Shown: positions 1 through 7,189, counted from the stretch's first letter. The stretch is DNA of 14,345 bases from RPQK01 sp041946865 (GCA_041946865.1 JBHGBF010000139.1:1-14345), one strand, 5' to 3'. A program made the numbers and translations. The notes: generated by a model from the sequence alone, not told the origin.

Positions 1-58
1 GGTGCCGGAGGGGGGAGTCGAACCCCCACGAGCTGTAAGGCTCGCCAGATTTTGAGTC
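1..58 (-). tRNA. tRNA-Leu(CAA) 3' fragment at island end (att core)
   Basis: Read on the minus strand, this is the 3' part of a class II tRNA. The acceptor strand CTCCGGC, discriminator A and CC lie at 1-10. The T arm, with a GGTTCGACTCC-type loop, lies at 11-27. A long variable arm (CGAGC...GCTCG) lies at 28-44. The anticodon stem 3' strand TCTGG and the loop CTCAAAA (anticodon CAA) lie at 45-56. The 5' half (acceptor 5' strand, D arm) is absent: past position 58 the sequence is unrelated. A 3' half ending in the anticodon loop is the usual scar where a tyrosine-recombinase element integrated. The intact tRNA-Leu would then lie at the far end of the element, outside this window. It could instead be a decayed tRNA. 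Confidence 0.8.
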
Positions 59-72
59 TCTGGACACGAACG

Positions 73-101
73 CCAATATCTGCCAATATCCCACCAATAT
101 C
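73..101 (+). repeat. Three CCAATATC direct repeats beside the att core
   Basis: CCAATATC occurs at 73-80, 83-90 and 94-101, with starts 10 and 11 bp apart, so the copies lie on one face of the helix. They begin 15 bp after the tRNA fragment. Short phased repeats beside an att core are typical of integrase arm-type or excisionase sites. No protein partner is proven. Confidence 0.5.
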
Positions 102-405
102 TAACAACGCCCCCGATTTCTCACGCATTCACAAGCACTTAGCGTTAGGCAGAAAATCACCCCATTTTGGGTGGATTTTCCCCGGATTTTGCCTTTTTCG
201 CCGAGGTGTGTTCCGATTTTGTTCCGACAAACCGACCCGAGTCTTTGGAGTTGGGGCTATCGTGCAGGCTTCCCCTTGACCGGCGTACGAAGGTAGGCTC
301 TGGAAACGAGGCCGGGAGTAATTCGCCATCTAGGATGGGTCGGTGGTTCATTCGGGAGAACCCGATGTGATACGAATTCTGGAAATCAGAAGAAATGTTG
401 TTGAA
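102..405. other. Non-coding island-end region with candidate operator
   Basis: No convincing gene is present. Visible structure includes an inverted repeat CACCC/GGGTG at 158-173 with a 6-base loop. There is a direct repeat TTCCGA at 211-216 and 222-227, spaced 11 bp. A short palindrome TCGGG-AGAA-CCCGA at 352-365 lies 40 bp before the chosen start of the XRE-ImmA gene. It is a reasonable candidate for an autoregulatory operator, because XRE repressors usually bind such dyads. No clear -10/-35 pair could be fixed. Confidence 0.35.
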
Positions 406-1560
406 ATGAAAACCAAAATGGCACATACTTCGTCATTACAGAATATGCCCCTCCATGATCGTCTTCGAGAGACTCGGGAGTCGTTGCACTTGACGGCCTC
501 GAAAGTCGCTGAATTGTCCGGGCTTGGTGCCTCAAGCATCTCTGAGTTTGAGAACGGGCGTCGAATCCCCAGTTTGGCCCAACTTCAAAAACTGGCGAAT
601 ATTTATCACAGATCCATCAGTTTCTTTCTCGAAGAAGGACCCGTGCGTCGAGAAGTAGTCCTGTGGAGAGAACGTCCGGAGCCATCAGTAGCAGCCGAAA
701 TCGAAGCGCAGTTTCTTAAGTTCTGTCGACAATACCGGAATCTTGAAACTTGGTGCGATGAGAGACTCAAAGTGAGACTGCCCATCGCAGAGGGCATTCC
801 GTCTCGGTTCACGTATCGCCAGGCTAGCGCGTTGGCAAAGCAGGTCAGAGACGAGTTGCAGTTAGGTGATCGCCCGGCCCAGGTTCTCCTCACAGTGCTA
901 GAAGAAGTGTGTGGAGTGAAAGTCATCTACCGTGACTTTGAGCCGAGCGGCGCAGCCGCTTCAACGTACAGCGACGAATTCGGGCCAGCCGTATTGCTAA
1001 ACGCGAGCAATACCAGATGGAGACGGAATTTCGACCTAGCGCACGAAGTGTTTCATTTGGTTACGTGGGAAGTTTTTCATTCCGCCGAGGAGAACGGCGC
1101 AGTCGAGGTGGACCCGGTCGAAGAGAAGTTCGCTGGTACCTTTGCGAGCGCACTCCTCATGCCGGATGAACCGCTGAGATCCGCGATTTCAGAACATAGC
1201 CGAGACGGCAAACTTCCTTTCGAAGAGATCTTCGACATAGCACGTCAGTTCGACGTGTCCGCTGGAGCCCTCTTGTGGAGGCTGCATTCCCTCTACAGAA
1301 CGCCCGATCAGGAAGACCTGACGCGTGAGAACGTCGAACAGGCCCGGCGACTGGCTCCTCTTTTTGACAAGCGGAGTACCGAGGAACCACCGGAAAGGCC
1401 CTCTCGATACTGTGCCCTAGCGTTTCGCGCCCTCAAAAAAGGAGCCCTCTCAGCAGGGCGTTTTGCAGAGTACATGGGGGTGAGCAGACAAGAAGCGATG
1501 CGAGTAGTCGAGCAGCAGGGGGAGGAACATGCCGGAGAGATTTGCCTGCCTCCTGCTTGA
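406..1560 (+). CDS. XRE-family regulator with ImmA/IrrE metallopeptidase domain
   Basis: Numbered from this start, residues about 17-75 form an XRE helix-turn-helix (LRETRESLHLTASKVAELSG, ISEFENGRRIPSLAQLQKLA). Residues about 145-290 form an ImmA/IrrE (COG2856) zinc peptidase with HEVFH at 213-217 and the following Glu plus FASALLMP segment near 239-253. The C-terminal part (about 340-365, SRYCALAFRALKKGALSAGR) resembles the helical tail of such proteins when paired with PIN toxins. These proteins repress their own operon and control a partner, in ImmA by proteolysis. The start is uncertain: a GTG at 343 is possible, but the dyad at 352-365 argues for ATG 406; ATG 418 or 445 would also keep the domain. 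The 3' end overlaps the PIN gene by 32 bp. Likely the antitoxin or regulator of the pair. Confidence 0.85.
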   Translation: MKTKMAHTSSLQNMPLHDRLRETRESLHLTASKVAELSGLGASSISEFENGRRIPSLAQLQKLANIYHRSISFFLEEGPVRREVVLWRERPEPSVAAEIEAQFLKFCRQYRNLETWCDERLKVRLPIAEGIPSRFTYRQASALAKQVRDELQLGDRPAQVLLTVLEEVCGVKVIYRDFEPSGAAASTYSDEFGPAVLLNASNTRWRRNFDLAHEVFHLVTWEVFHSAEENGAVEVDPVEEKFAGTFASALLMPDEPLRSAISEHSRDGKLPFEEIFDIARQFDVSAGALLWRLHSLYRTPDQEDLTRENVEQARRLAPLFDKRSTEEPPERPSRYCALAFRALKKGALSAGRFAEYMGVSRQEAMRVVEQQGEEHAGEICLPPA

Positions 1561-2068
1561 TGCCAACGTTGTTATCGAGACGTTTCGGATGGGGTTGTGG
1601 GCCTCGTTGGTTGAGCGATGCGAATTGTACGTACCGCGCACCGTACTCGACGAGGCACAGTACTTCCTAGATGACGATCAGAGGCGATGCGGAATCGATC
1701 TCGATCCCGACATTAGCTCGGGGAAAGTGTTTGTAGTCGACGCAAACCTCGCCGACATTCACACCTTCATCGCGCAATTCGATGCCGGGTATGTTGAGGG
1801 ATTAGACGCCGGTGAGACAGAAGCTCTGACTTTCCTTTTCGGTCAGGAATCGACCGATTGGCACATTTGCTCGGCCGATGCCATCGTCTTCCGGATTCTT
1901 GGGAACGCGACTCGAACCGAGCAAGGGATCTCACTGGAAGAGCTTCTCTCGTCGATCGGACTAGGTCGTCATCTGAAGTACCCCTTCAACCAAGTATTTC
2001 GGCGCAAGTACAGCCAACAGGGCTTTGAAGAAGGGCTTCAAGGTTTAGGGTTTCGACGACGGCCTTAG
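1529..2068 (+). CDS. PIN-like domain protein, probable ribonuclease toxin
   Basis: A 179-residue protein with PIN-fold signatures. LLLDANVVIETF carries Asp11, VPRTVLDEAQYF carries Glu42, GETEALTFLF carries Glu96/Glu98, and CSADAIVFRIL carries Asp117. These fit the acidic metal-binding set of PIN nucleases. The start is secured by a strong GGAGGA site at 1521-1526, inside the end of the upstream gene, so translation is probably coupled. PIN proteins next to XRE-COG2856 genes are a known toxin-antitoxin arrangement (Makarova, Wolf and Koonin, comparative analysis of type II systems). The basic C-terminal tail (after about 145) is not part of the core fold. Cleavage of RNA is inferred; the target is unknown. 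Confidence 0.75.
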   Translation: MPERFACLLLDANVVIETFRMGLWASLVERCELYVPRTVLDEAQYFLDDDQRRCGIDLDPDISSGKVFVVDANLADIHTFIAQFDAGYVEGLDAGETEALTFLFGQESTDWHICSADAIVFRILGNATRTEQGISLEELLSSIGLGRHLKYPFNQVFRRKYSQQGFEEGLQGLGFRRRP

Positions 2069-2093
2069 CTCGTGCACCACCGCAGTCCACTGG

Positions 2094-2312
2094 CTATTTA
2101 GAAGTTGATGCGTATCCCGACAAAGTTGAGCACCTGCCTCCGCGATCTTGACCAGCATTCGGGAAGCCCTGAAAACTGGTCAACTTCGGGCTTGGAACGG
2201 GCTTGGCAAAGACCGACTGAAACTGCTCGTCAAACCACAGTTCGAGTGACCGGCGATCGCCCCGTTGCTTAATCCGGTCGCGACGTCGCGGACTCTTTTC
2301 AGTCGGTGTCAT
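2094..2312 (-). CDS. Possible small protein coupled to the upstream gene
   Basis: A 72-residue frame beginning ATGACACCGACTGA, where the same bases hold the stop codon of the larger minus-strand gene, a 14-bp overlap. The N-terminal half is basic (SPRRRDRIKQRGDRRSLELW) and then turns acidic/aromatic (FDEQF), which reads like a real small protein. The C-terminal half is less convincing. No good Shine-Dalgarno is visible, so it would rely on coupling. I do not recognise a family. An alternative ATG at 2345 would overlap more. Confidence 0.35.
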   Translation of the reverse strand: MTPTEKSPRRRDRIKQRGDRRSLELWFDEQFQSVFAKPVPSPKLTSFQGFPNAGQDRGGRCSTLSGYASTSK

Positions 2313-3423
2313 CGGTCGGATCGTCGTTAGTGTTCCCTGGCTCAAACCGGTTCAGCGGATCCAGATTTTCCGCATGCCGTCTCGCCCATTCGAGCCATCC
2401 TCTCATCTCGTCTCCACATCGCTCACCCCCGTGCTGCTTCTCTACGGCTCCGATGTAAGCCCGCAGTCTCTGACTTCTGTCCCAATCGTCGGCATCTTGT
2501 TCAAGCTGCTCAATTCGCTTGGCCTCCGCCTGCCGTCTTTTCTCCGCTTCTTCGGCAAGCCGACGACGCTCTTCCGCTTCCTTCCTTTCGCGCTCCCACC
2601 GCAGGGATCTTCCCCTTCTCTCCGCGGCTTCCTGGATGAGTCCAATCACGAAGGAGTTCAGTTGCTCTTCGAGGGGTTTCTGCCCATCTCGTCGGCATCG
2701 AGTGGGGTACCCCCAGCCCGAAACCTGCAATTCCAGCCTCCTATTGCGCACGAGATCGATCCTCTTGTAAGTCGAGTCGGTCACCTCGACTTGCTTGTAC
2801 ATCTCTCGAAGACGGATCGGTATGGCCTCTTCCAGTATTCCCACTCGGGTCTCGTACCTTCGATCTCGTCCCTCCTCCTTGACGATATTGACGGAGAACT
2901 GGCGCTTCTCGAGGGCCTTTAGCAGTGCATCCATGATCCGAAGGGCGCGAGGCAAGCACGCATCGCTGACATCAATGGCCAGGTGCTTGTATCGGCGCTC
3001 GTCGTCCCATCGATACGTCTGCTTCCCGCCGAGGATCCCTTCGGCTCGTTCGATAAGTGGATGAGGAGATGAAAGCCGCTTATTGACCCGGATCTGGTTT
3101 ATTGGCTCTTTTTCCGCGGCAAGCAAGACGTGGACTTGCTTCTCCGTTTCCTCATCGAGCGGGTCCTCGTCCTTCACCTGCCTCTCGACGGTCAGGGTCT
3201 CGACGCCTGGGAGCGGAGGAAGCTCCGGTCGCTCCTCAACTCGCTTTCCTGCCTGCAGTTTGGCCCAGTAGCCTCTGTCAGGCCTCGGTATTTCCAGCTT
3301 CCTGCAAATCTTGGCCAGCCCGACATCAGATAGGCCGTACTTCTTGGCCAGCTGAAACATCGGTTCAGTCCAGACTTCTTGGTACAGCTTCTCACGATCA
3401 TAGGTCACGGTTTGATAGGACAT
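2299..3423 (-). CDS. Conserved hypothetical protein of mobile elements, HTH-like N-terminus
   Basis: A 374-residue protein starting MSYQTVTYDREKLYQEVWTE. Residues about 7-60 (PMFQLAKKYGLSDVGLAKIC, then IPRPDRGYWAKLQAGK) look like a resolvase/sigma-type helix-turn-helix that selects for AKKYG-SD-GLAKICR. I recognise this opening from hypothetical proteins on genomic islands, but no function is known to me. Residues about 285-330 are a charged coiled coil rich in Glu, Arg and Ala (WERERKEAEERRRLAEEAEK). The frame remains open upstream to 3657, but that extension crosses non-coding module A and is low in plausible protein sequence; the family N-terminus begins at this Met, so ATG 3423 is preferred. 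No strong ribosome site is visible. It is transcribed away from module A, which may hold its promoter. Confidence 0.7.
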   Translation of the reverse strand: MSYQTVTYDREKLYQEVWTEPMFQLAKKYGLSDVGLAKICRKLEIPRPDRGYWAKLQAGKRVEERPELPPLPGVETLTVERQVKDEDPLDEETEKQVHVLLAAEKEPINQIRVNKRLSSPHPLIERAEGILGGKQTYRWDDERRYKHLAIDVSDACLPRALRIMDALLKALEKRQFSVNIVKEEGRDRRYETRVGILEEAIPIRLREMYKQVEVTDSTYKRIDLVRNRRLELQVSGWGYPTRCRRDGQKPLEEQLNSFVIGLIQEAAERRGRSLRWERERKEAEERRRLAEEAEKRRQAEAKRIEQLEQDADDWDRSQRLRAYIGAVEKQHGGERCGDEMRGWLEWARRHAENLDPLNRFEPGNTNDDPTDDTD

Positions 3424-3523
3424 GGCGAGATCGTACCGGGCGGCGACCCGGAGTTCCAGAATTTCTACACCCGGTTGTCCTTCTCCATCGCCTTCCACCC
3501 CCTTTTGAGAGAGTGATTCTTCT

Positions 3524-3797
3524 AGAGCCGCACCCTCCGCACCCCACTCTCTTCTTCTATCTTCTATCCTATAGAGGAATAAATAGATAGATGAAGGGGG
3601 AAGTGAATGCGGCTCTGGGTGCAACTTGGGTGCGACTTGTAAATAGCCTGTTTGCATTGTTTACGGTCGCCAGTCCGAAGAAAGCCGCACGGGGATTGAA
3701 TCCTAAGAAACCATTTTGGGTGCGGCTAATTTGGCTGTTCGGATGGGTCGCACCCGACATAACTCATTGCTCATAAATAAGATCGGAGCATGGGTGC
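3524..3797 (+). repeat. Non-coding module A: GGGTGC boxes around a pyrimidine/purine hairpin
   Basis: GCACCC boxes lie at 3530 and 3539 (reverse), GGGTGC at 3617, 3628 and 3718 (forward), GCACCC inside the dyad GGGTCGCACCC at 3745-3755, and GGGTGC at 3792. A perfect 9-bp inverted repeat AGAGCCGCA (3524-3532) / TGCGGCTCT (3608-3616) encloses a weaker stem, CTTCTTCTATC (3551-3561) with GATAGATGAAG (3586-3596). The centre is AT-rich. It is built like module B at 5798-6066: the offsets of the main boxes agree, as does ATTTGG at +199. It lies between the divergently read 2299-3423 gene and the AbiE operon. Possible roles are a regulatory region, a replication or transfer site, or a cassette boundary; the sequence does not decide. 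Confidence 0.7.
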
Positions 3798-4015
3798 GAG
3801 TCGCCTCCGGAAAATGCCCGATCGGGATGCCAGTGTCGAGGTTCTGGCCCACACGTTCCCTCATCGTTCACGGGGCAGTCCGTCACACGCCTCACTGAAT
3901 GGCACCCGGCTCCAGAATGCATATCGCCGAGAGCGAGGTCAGTCAGAGAGCTTCTCGGGACGGACCGCCGGGGCTTTTTTTCAAGCCTGGCTAGCCTCGT
4001 CTGTCTGCAGTGCGT
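3798..4015. other. Intergenic stretch, no gene recognised
   Basis: Between module A and the AbiE promoter no frame looks protein-like. A GC-rich segment followed by a run of T at 3974-3981 (GCCGGGGC then Ts) has a terminator-like T run, but I could not draw a convincing stem in front of it. Confidence 0.3.
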
Positions 4016-4054
4016 TTGCACAACATAACGTTTTCTGTTAACTTTTGAAAACGT
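4016..4054 (+). promoter_or_regulatory. AbiE promoter overlapping an inverted-repeat operator
   Basis: TTGCAC at 4016-4021 and TAACTT at 4039-4044 are separated by 17 bp and form a plausible sigma-70-type promoter. A perfect inverted repeat ACGTTTTC (4028-4035) / GAAAACGT (4047-4054) spans the -10 region, with GTTAAC at its centre. AbiEi antitoxins are known to repress their own operons by binding inverted repeats upstream, so this is the expected operator position. The start codon at 4056 would be only about 5 bases into the transcript, which suggests leaderless translation or a later start. Confidence 0.6.
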
Positions 4055-4055
4055 A

Positions 4056-4880
4056 ATGCAAAGGACACTCGACGATGGCGAAATGCGAAAGGGCAACCGT
4101 CTTGGGGCGTTTGTCGGACAGCTCCAATCACAGGGACGTTACACGTTTTCGCGTGATGAAGCCATCCATGCGTTGGGGGTGTCGTTGATCGCCTTCCAAG
4201 CGGCCGCCCGACGCCTGGCTGGAAAGAGGAGGTTAGTTAGTCCGCGCCGAGGTTTTTACGTGATCGTTCCGCCCGAATACTCGGCTGCCGGCGCCCCTCC
4301 TCCCTCCTGGTTTGTCGATGATTTCATGAAGTTTCTCGAGCAACGCTACTATGTCGGACTGCTGACTGCGGCTGCGCTGCACGGCGCCGCTCATCAGCAA
4401 CCGCAGGAGTTTCAGGTCGTCACCGATTTCCCCACCCGGCCGGCTGCCGCTGGGCGTGCCCGCCTACGCTTTTTCGTCAAGCGAGAGTTGGACAAGACCG
4501 AGACGGTTCAAAAGAAGACCGAGACGGGTGCCATGGCCGTTTCCACTTCCGAAGCCACGGCTCTTGATCTGGTCCGCTATGCCGATAGCCTCGGGGATCT
4601 GACGCGCGTCGCGCGTGTCCTGGCGGAATTGTCCGAAGCCATGCAGCCCGAGATCCTCGCTTCACTGGCTCAGCGAGAGAAAACACTGCCGCTCATCCAA
4701 CGTCTCGGATACCTGCTCGAAGCGATCGGCCGTCGTGAACATGCCGAGCCGCTCGCTCAACTGGTGGCGCGCTCCCGTCCTCGACAGGCATCTCTGAATC
4801 CCTCCGCCGGAGTTGAGGGTCTTCAACCCGACCCTCGCTGGCGTCTTTATCCAAACGAGCTGATCGAGGTGGAGGAGTGA
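4056..4880 (+). CDS. abiEi: AbiEi-type antitoxin of a type IV toxin-antitoxin system
   Basis: A 274-residue protein. Residues about 15-72 form a winged helix-turn-helix (GRYTFSRDEAIHALGVSLIA to GKRRLVSPRRGFYVIVPPEY), the DNA-binding N-terminus of the AbiEi/COG5340 family. Residues about 85-240 match the family's C-terminal domain (MKFLEQRYYVGLLTAAALHG, then EFQVVTD and the STSEATALDLVRYADSLG segment). In characterised systems it represses the operon and neutralises AbiEii without a tight complex. The start may be ATG 4056 or ATG 4083; neither has a good ribosome site, and 4056 is almost at the predicted transcript end. It overlaps the toxin gene by 4 bp (GTGA), with the family's usual antitoxin-toxin order. 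Such pairs act in abortive phage defence and in element maintenance. Confidence 0.9.
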   Translation: MQRTLDDGEMRKGNRLGAFVGQLQSQGRYTFSRDEAIHALGVSLIAFQAAARRLAGKRRLVSPRRGFYVIVPPEYSAAGAPPPSWFVDDFMKFLEQRYYVGLLTAAALHGAAHQQPQEFQVVTDFPTRPAAAGRARLRFFVKRELDKTETVQKKTETGAMAVSTSEATALDLVRYADSLGDLTRVARVLAELSEAMQPEILASLAQREKTLPLIQRLGYLLEAIGRREHAEPLAQLVARSRPRQASLNPSAGVEGLQPDPRWRLYPNELIEVEE

Positions 4881-5677
4881 TTCCACGCGCGGCCATAACC
4901 GCCTGGCGAGCGAACGCTCCCTGGTCAACTGATGAACAAGTCGAACAGGATCTTGCCATCTGCCGGGCTCTGATCGACATTTTTTCATTAGATGATCTCG
5001 CGTCCCAACTTGCCATTCGGGGCGGAACTGCCCTGCATAAGCTTTTCCTCACCCCTGCCTCCCGCTATTCGGAGGACATTGACCTGGTCCAAGTTGAGGC
5101 AGGCCCGATTGGGCCGGTCATGACCGTGCTGCGTGCTCAGCTCGATCCTTGGCTCGGGAAGCCGACTTGGAAACAAAGCGCCGGACGAGTGACTTTCTAC
5201 TACCGGTTCGACTCCGAGAGTCCTCCGATCACCCGAATGCGTCTGAAAGTCGAGATTTGCACCCGCGAGCATTTCACCGTTCTCGGTCTGATTTCGCGGG
5301 ACCTGGTTGTCGAGAACTCGTGGTTTTCGGGAACAGAACCGATCGTTACATACCGCCTCGAAGAATTGCTCGCGACCAAGCTCCGTGCCTTGTACCAACG
5401 TAAACGCGGCCGTGACCTGTTTGACCTTGCCTTGGCGCTAGAGCGCGAGCCGGAGCTCAACCTGGAGGCGATCGCGGAAGGCTTCCGCTGCTATCTGACT
5501 AACGAGGGTTTGAAAGTCAGTCGCACCGAGTTCGAACAGAACCTGGACGAGAAGCTTGCCGATCCTCGCTTCGGAAAAGACGTTGAGGCGCTGCTAAGCA
5601 CTGAGGGACTCGCCGAATCGTTCGATGTGCCCGGGGCTGCGCGCGCCGTGAAAAGTGCCCTTCTTGCGAGAATCTAG
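4877..5677 (+). CDS. abiEii: AbiEii-type nucleotidyltransferase toxin
   Basis: A 266-residue DUF1814 (AbiEii) protein with a GTG start. The N-terminus MIPRAAITAWRANAPWSTDE is the family's own opening, which fixes the start; GAGG at 4866-4869 is the ribosome site. The polymerase-beta-like nucleotidyltransferase motif is intact: GGT at 49-51 and SEDIDL at 65-70 with Asp67 and Asp69. LEELLATKLRALYQRKRGRD (161-180), followed by LFDL, is the conserved downstream segment. Related toxins use nucleotide triphosphates, and the mycobacterial MenT relatives modify tRNA acceptor ends; that the same happens here is inference. Length is slightly short of the usual 280-300 but no motif is missing. The last gene of its operon, followed by a possible hairpin. 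Confidence 0.92.
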   Translation: MIPRAAITAWRANAPWSTDEQVEQDLAICRALIDIFSLDDLASQLAIRGGTALHKLFLTPASRYSEDIDLVQVEAGPIGPVMTVLRAQLDPWLGKPTWKQSAGRVTFYYRFDSESPPITRMRLKVEICTREHFTVLGLISRDLVVENSWFSGTEPIVTYRLEELLATKLRALYQRKRGRDLFDLALALEREPELNLEAIAEGFRCYLTNEGLKVSRTEFEQNLDEKLADPRFGKDVEALLSTEGLAESFDVPGAARAVKSALLARI

Positions 5678-5718
5678 TTCCCCGGGAAGGTAGGTGAAAA
5701 ACGGCTCGGCTGGGGAAC
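5677..5718 (+). terminator. Inverted repeat after the AbiEii stop
   Basis: GTTCCCC (5677-5683) and GGGGAAC (5712-5718) are perfect inverted repeats beginning at the last base of the stop codon. The loop is 28 bases and no T run follows, so it is a weak terminator at best, or a stabilising hairpin. Confidence 0.25.
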
Positions 5719-5797
5719 GATACTTCGGCGAGCTGTCTTTCGGGTTCAACCTCAATTCCTCACCTTCACGTATCATTCGTTAAATTTCCTGCAGGTT

Positions 5798-6066
5798 ACA
5801 CCCTTGACACCCTGCTCTTCTCTCTTCTTCTCTAACTAAAAGAAAAATAGATAGATAGAGGAAGAGGGAAGCGGGTGTATTTCGAGTATATTGTGGGTGT
5901 ATTTCTAACCTGCTGTGTTTGTTCGAGTTAGGGGAAAGACGAGCTGCAAAGCCAATTGCGACGCGGGTTTTAGGACCTGTGGAAAAGGTGTATTTGATTT
6001 GGCCTTTCCGCTTGGTTACACCCACAGTTAAGTCCGCGTCATTGCTGGAGTTTTGCCTCAGGGTGT
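5798..6066 (+). repeat. Non-coding module B: GGGTGT boxes around a pyrimidine/purine hairpin
   Basis: ACACCC boxes lie at 5798 and 5807 (reverse), GGGTGT at 5873 and 5895, AGGTGT at 5986, ACACCC at 6018 within GGTTACACCC, and GGGTGT at 6061. The segment 5807-5833 (pyrimidine-rich) can pair with 5856-5878 (AGAGGAAGAGGG... to GGGTGT), so the second ACACCC pairs with the first GGGTGT across a loop containing AATAGATAG. The layout copies module A: first-to-fifth box 188 bp and first-to-sixth 220 bp in both. The sixth base of the boxes is T here and C in A. It occupies most of the gap between the AbiE operon and the recombinase. Function unknown. Confidence 0.7.
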
Positions 6067-6260
6067 CAAGGGTGGGTTTCAGAAAATCTCACTCAACAAT
6101 TTCCCCATCGAGCCCAGCGCTGAAAACGTCGTCCAACTGAGCGCAGACCCGCGTCCCGCTTGAGTTTCAGCTGCATCCAGGTGCAAAACGAAGAAGTGCG
6201 CGTCATTTGGCGGCACGGTGAACATTGTTTCGTTTTTTGAGCGGATGTGTAATTTCGTCC

Positions 6261-7189
6261 ATGAAGGACGAATGGTTACAGAATCCGCTTGCCGGCTACG
6301 AAGATAACGCCCGGCATTTGTTCAGTTATCCGGACAGCACGGTCCGAGAGTACGTCCAGGACATACGACGATTCCTGGCGTGGCTCGGGGAACGGCAGGT
6401 TCCGGGCGCCGAGGACGGGAAGTCGATCGTCCTGCTCACCGTCACCCGCGATCACATTGAAGACTATGTCGCGTGTCTCTCGAGCGAAGGACTCCGCGCG
6501 ACGACCATCAATCGGAAGATCTTCTCGCTGAATTCGTTCTTTGCCTGGGCGATCCACCAGCGCCTCGTCGAGCATTCCCCCCTGGTCGGCGTTCGGAAGC
6601 TGAAAGTCGCCAGGCGGATCCCGAAGTTCCTCACCTTTGAAGACGTCGAGAGGCTGCTCGGATACACCGGATCCCTTCGGCAGACCTCAACGATCCGCGG
6701 GAAGCAGATCCACGCAATGATTTCCATCCTCTACTACCTCGGGCTCCGCCGCGAGGAGCTGGTCAACATCCAGTACGAGCACATCGAGAAGATCAGCGAG
6801 ACGGAGATCTATCTTCACGTCTTCGGAAAAGGCGACAAGCAGCGCATGGCCCTTTTCCTCCCCCGGCGTTTGGGGCGTACCAGGCGTACAACCGGTTCCG
6901 GCCGGAGTGCGCGACCTCGAAAGTCTTCATCAATTTGAGGACCCGGCAGCCGATGTCGAAGTTCGGAGTGAACTCGGTCTGCGACCGACTCCACAGAATG
7001 TTGAAACTGTCCAAAAAAATCACCCCGCATCTGCTGAGACACACGTACGCGACGCACCTTCATTTGAAGGGTCAGCCGATCGAGCACATCAATGCTCTGC
7101 TCGGTCATGAGTCGATGAATACGACGAAGATTTACGTGGCGATAGATGCCGGCAAGCTGCGAACTTCGGTGGAGCAACTCTACAAGTAA
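6261..7189 (+). pseudogene. Tyrosine recombinase (XerC/D-like), split by a -1 frameshift
   Basis: The first frame (6261-6938) carries the N-terminal SAM-like DNA-binding domain (about residues 20-105) and the start of the catalytic domain, with the Arg in GLRREEL (Arg163) and the Lys in FGKGDKQR (Lys190). The homologous sequence then moves to the -1 frame near 6846-6865. The PPAFGAYQAYNRFRPECATS segment, the HLLRHTYATH box, LLGHESMNTTKIY (second His, catalytic Tyr in IYVAI) and the C-terminal helix follow to 7189. The first frame ends in an unrelated Arg/Ser-rich tail at 6938. Joined, the product would be 309 residues, normal for XerC/D, and all catalytic residues are present. Cause: a lost base in the TTTT/CCCCC stretch, a sequencing error, or ribosomal slippage at C CCC (6860-6863). 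ATG 6261 is preferred over TTG 6225. It could be the island's integrase, but it lacks an obvious arm-binding domain. Confidence 0.85.

Noticed and set aside
73..101. CRISPR array
   Set aside because: Only three 8-base repeats without spacers of proper length; no cas gene in the window.
57..101. Intact tRNA-Leu with its 5' half at the fragment
   Set aside because: TCTGG reappears at 59-63 after two extra bases, but no D arm or acceptor 5' strand follows.
2374..2922. Plus-strand open frame of 182 codons
   Set aside because: Antisense to the 2299-3423 gene; its peptide has no recognisable domain, and the minus frame has clear protein character.
3424..3657. Upstream extension of the 2299-3423 gene by 78 codons
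   Set aside because: It runs through the module A hairpin, and the family N-terminus starts at the Met at 3423.
3961..3985. Intrinsic terminator before the T run at 3974
   Set aside because: No stem longer than about 4 bp could be formed ahead of the Ts.
3790..4041. Small plus-strand frame before AbiE
   Set aside because: Crosses the AbiE promoter, no ribosome site, no domain.
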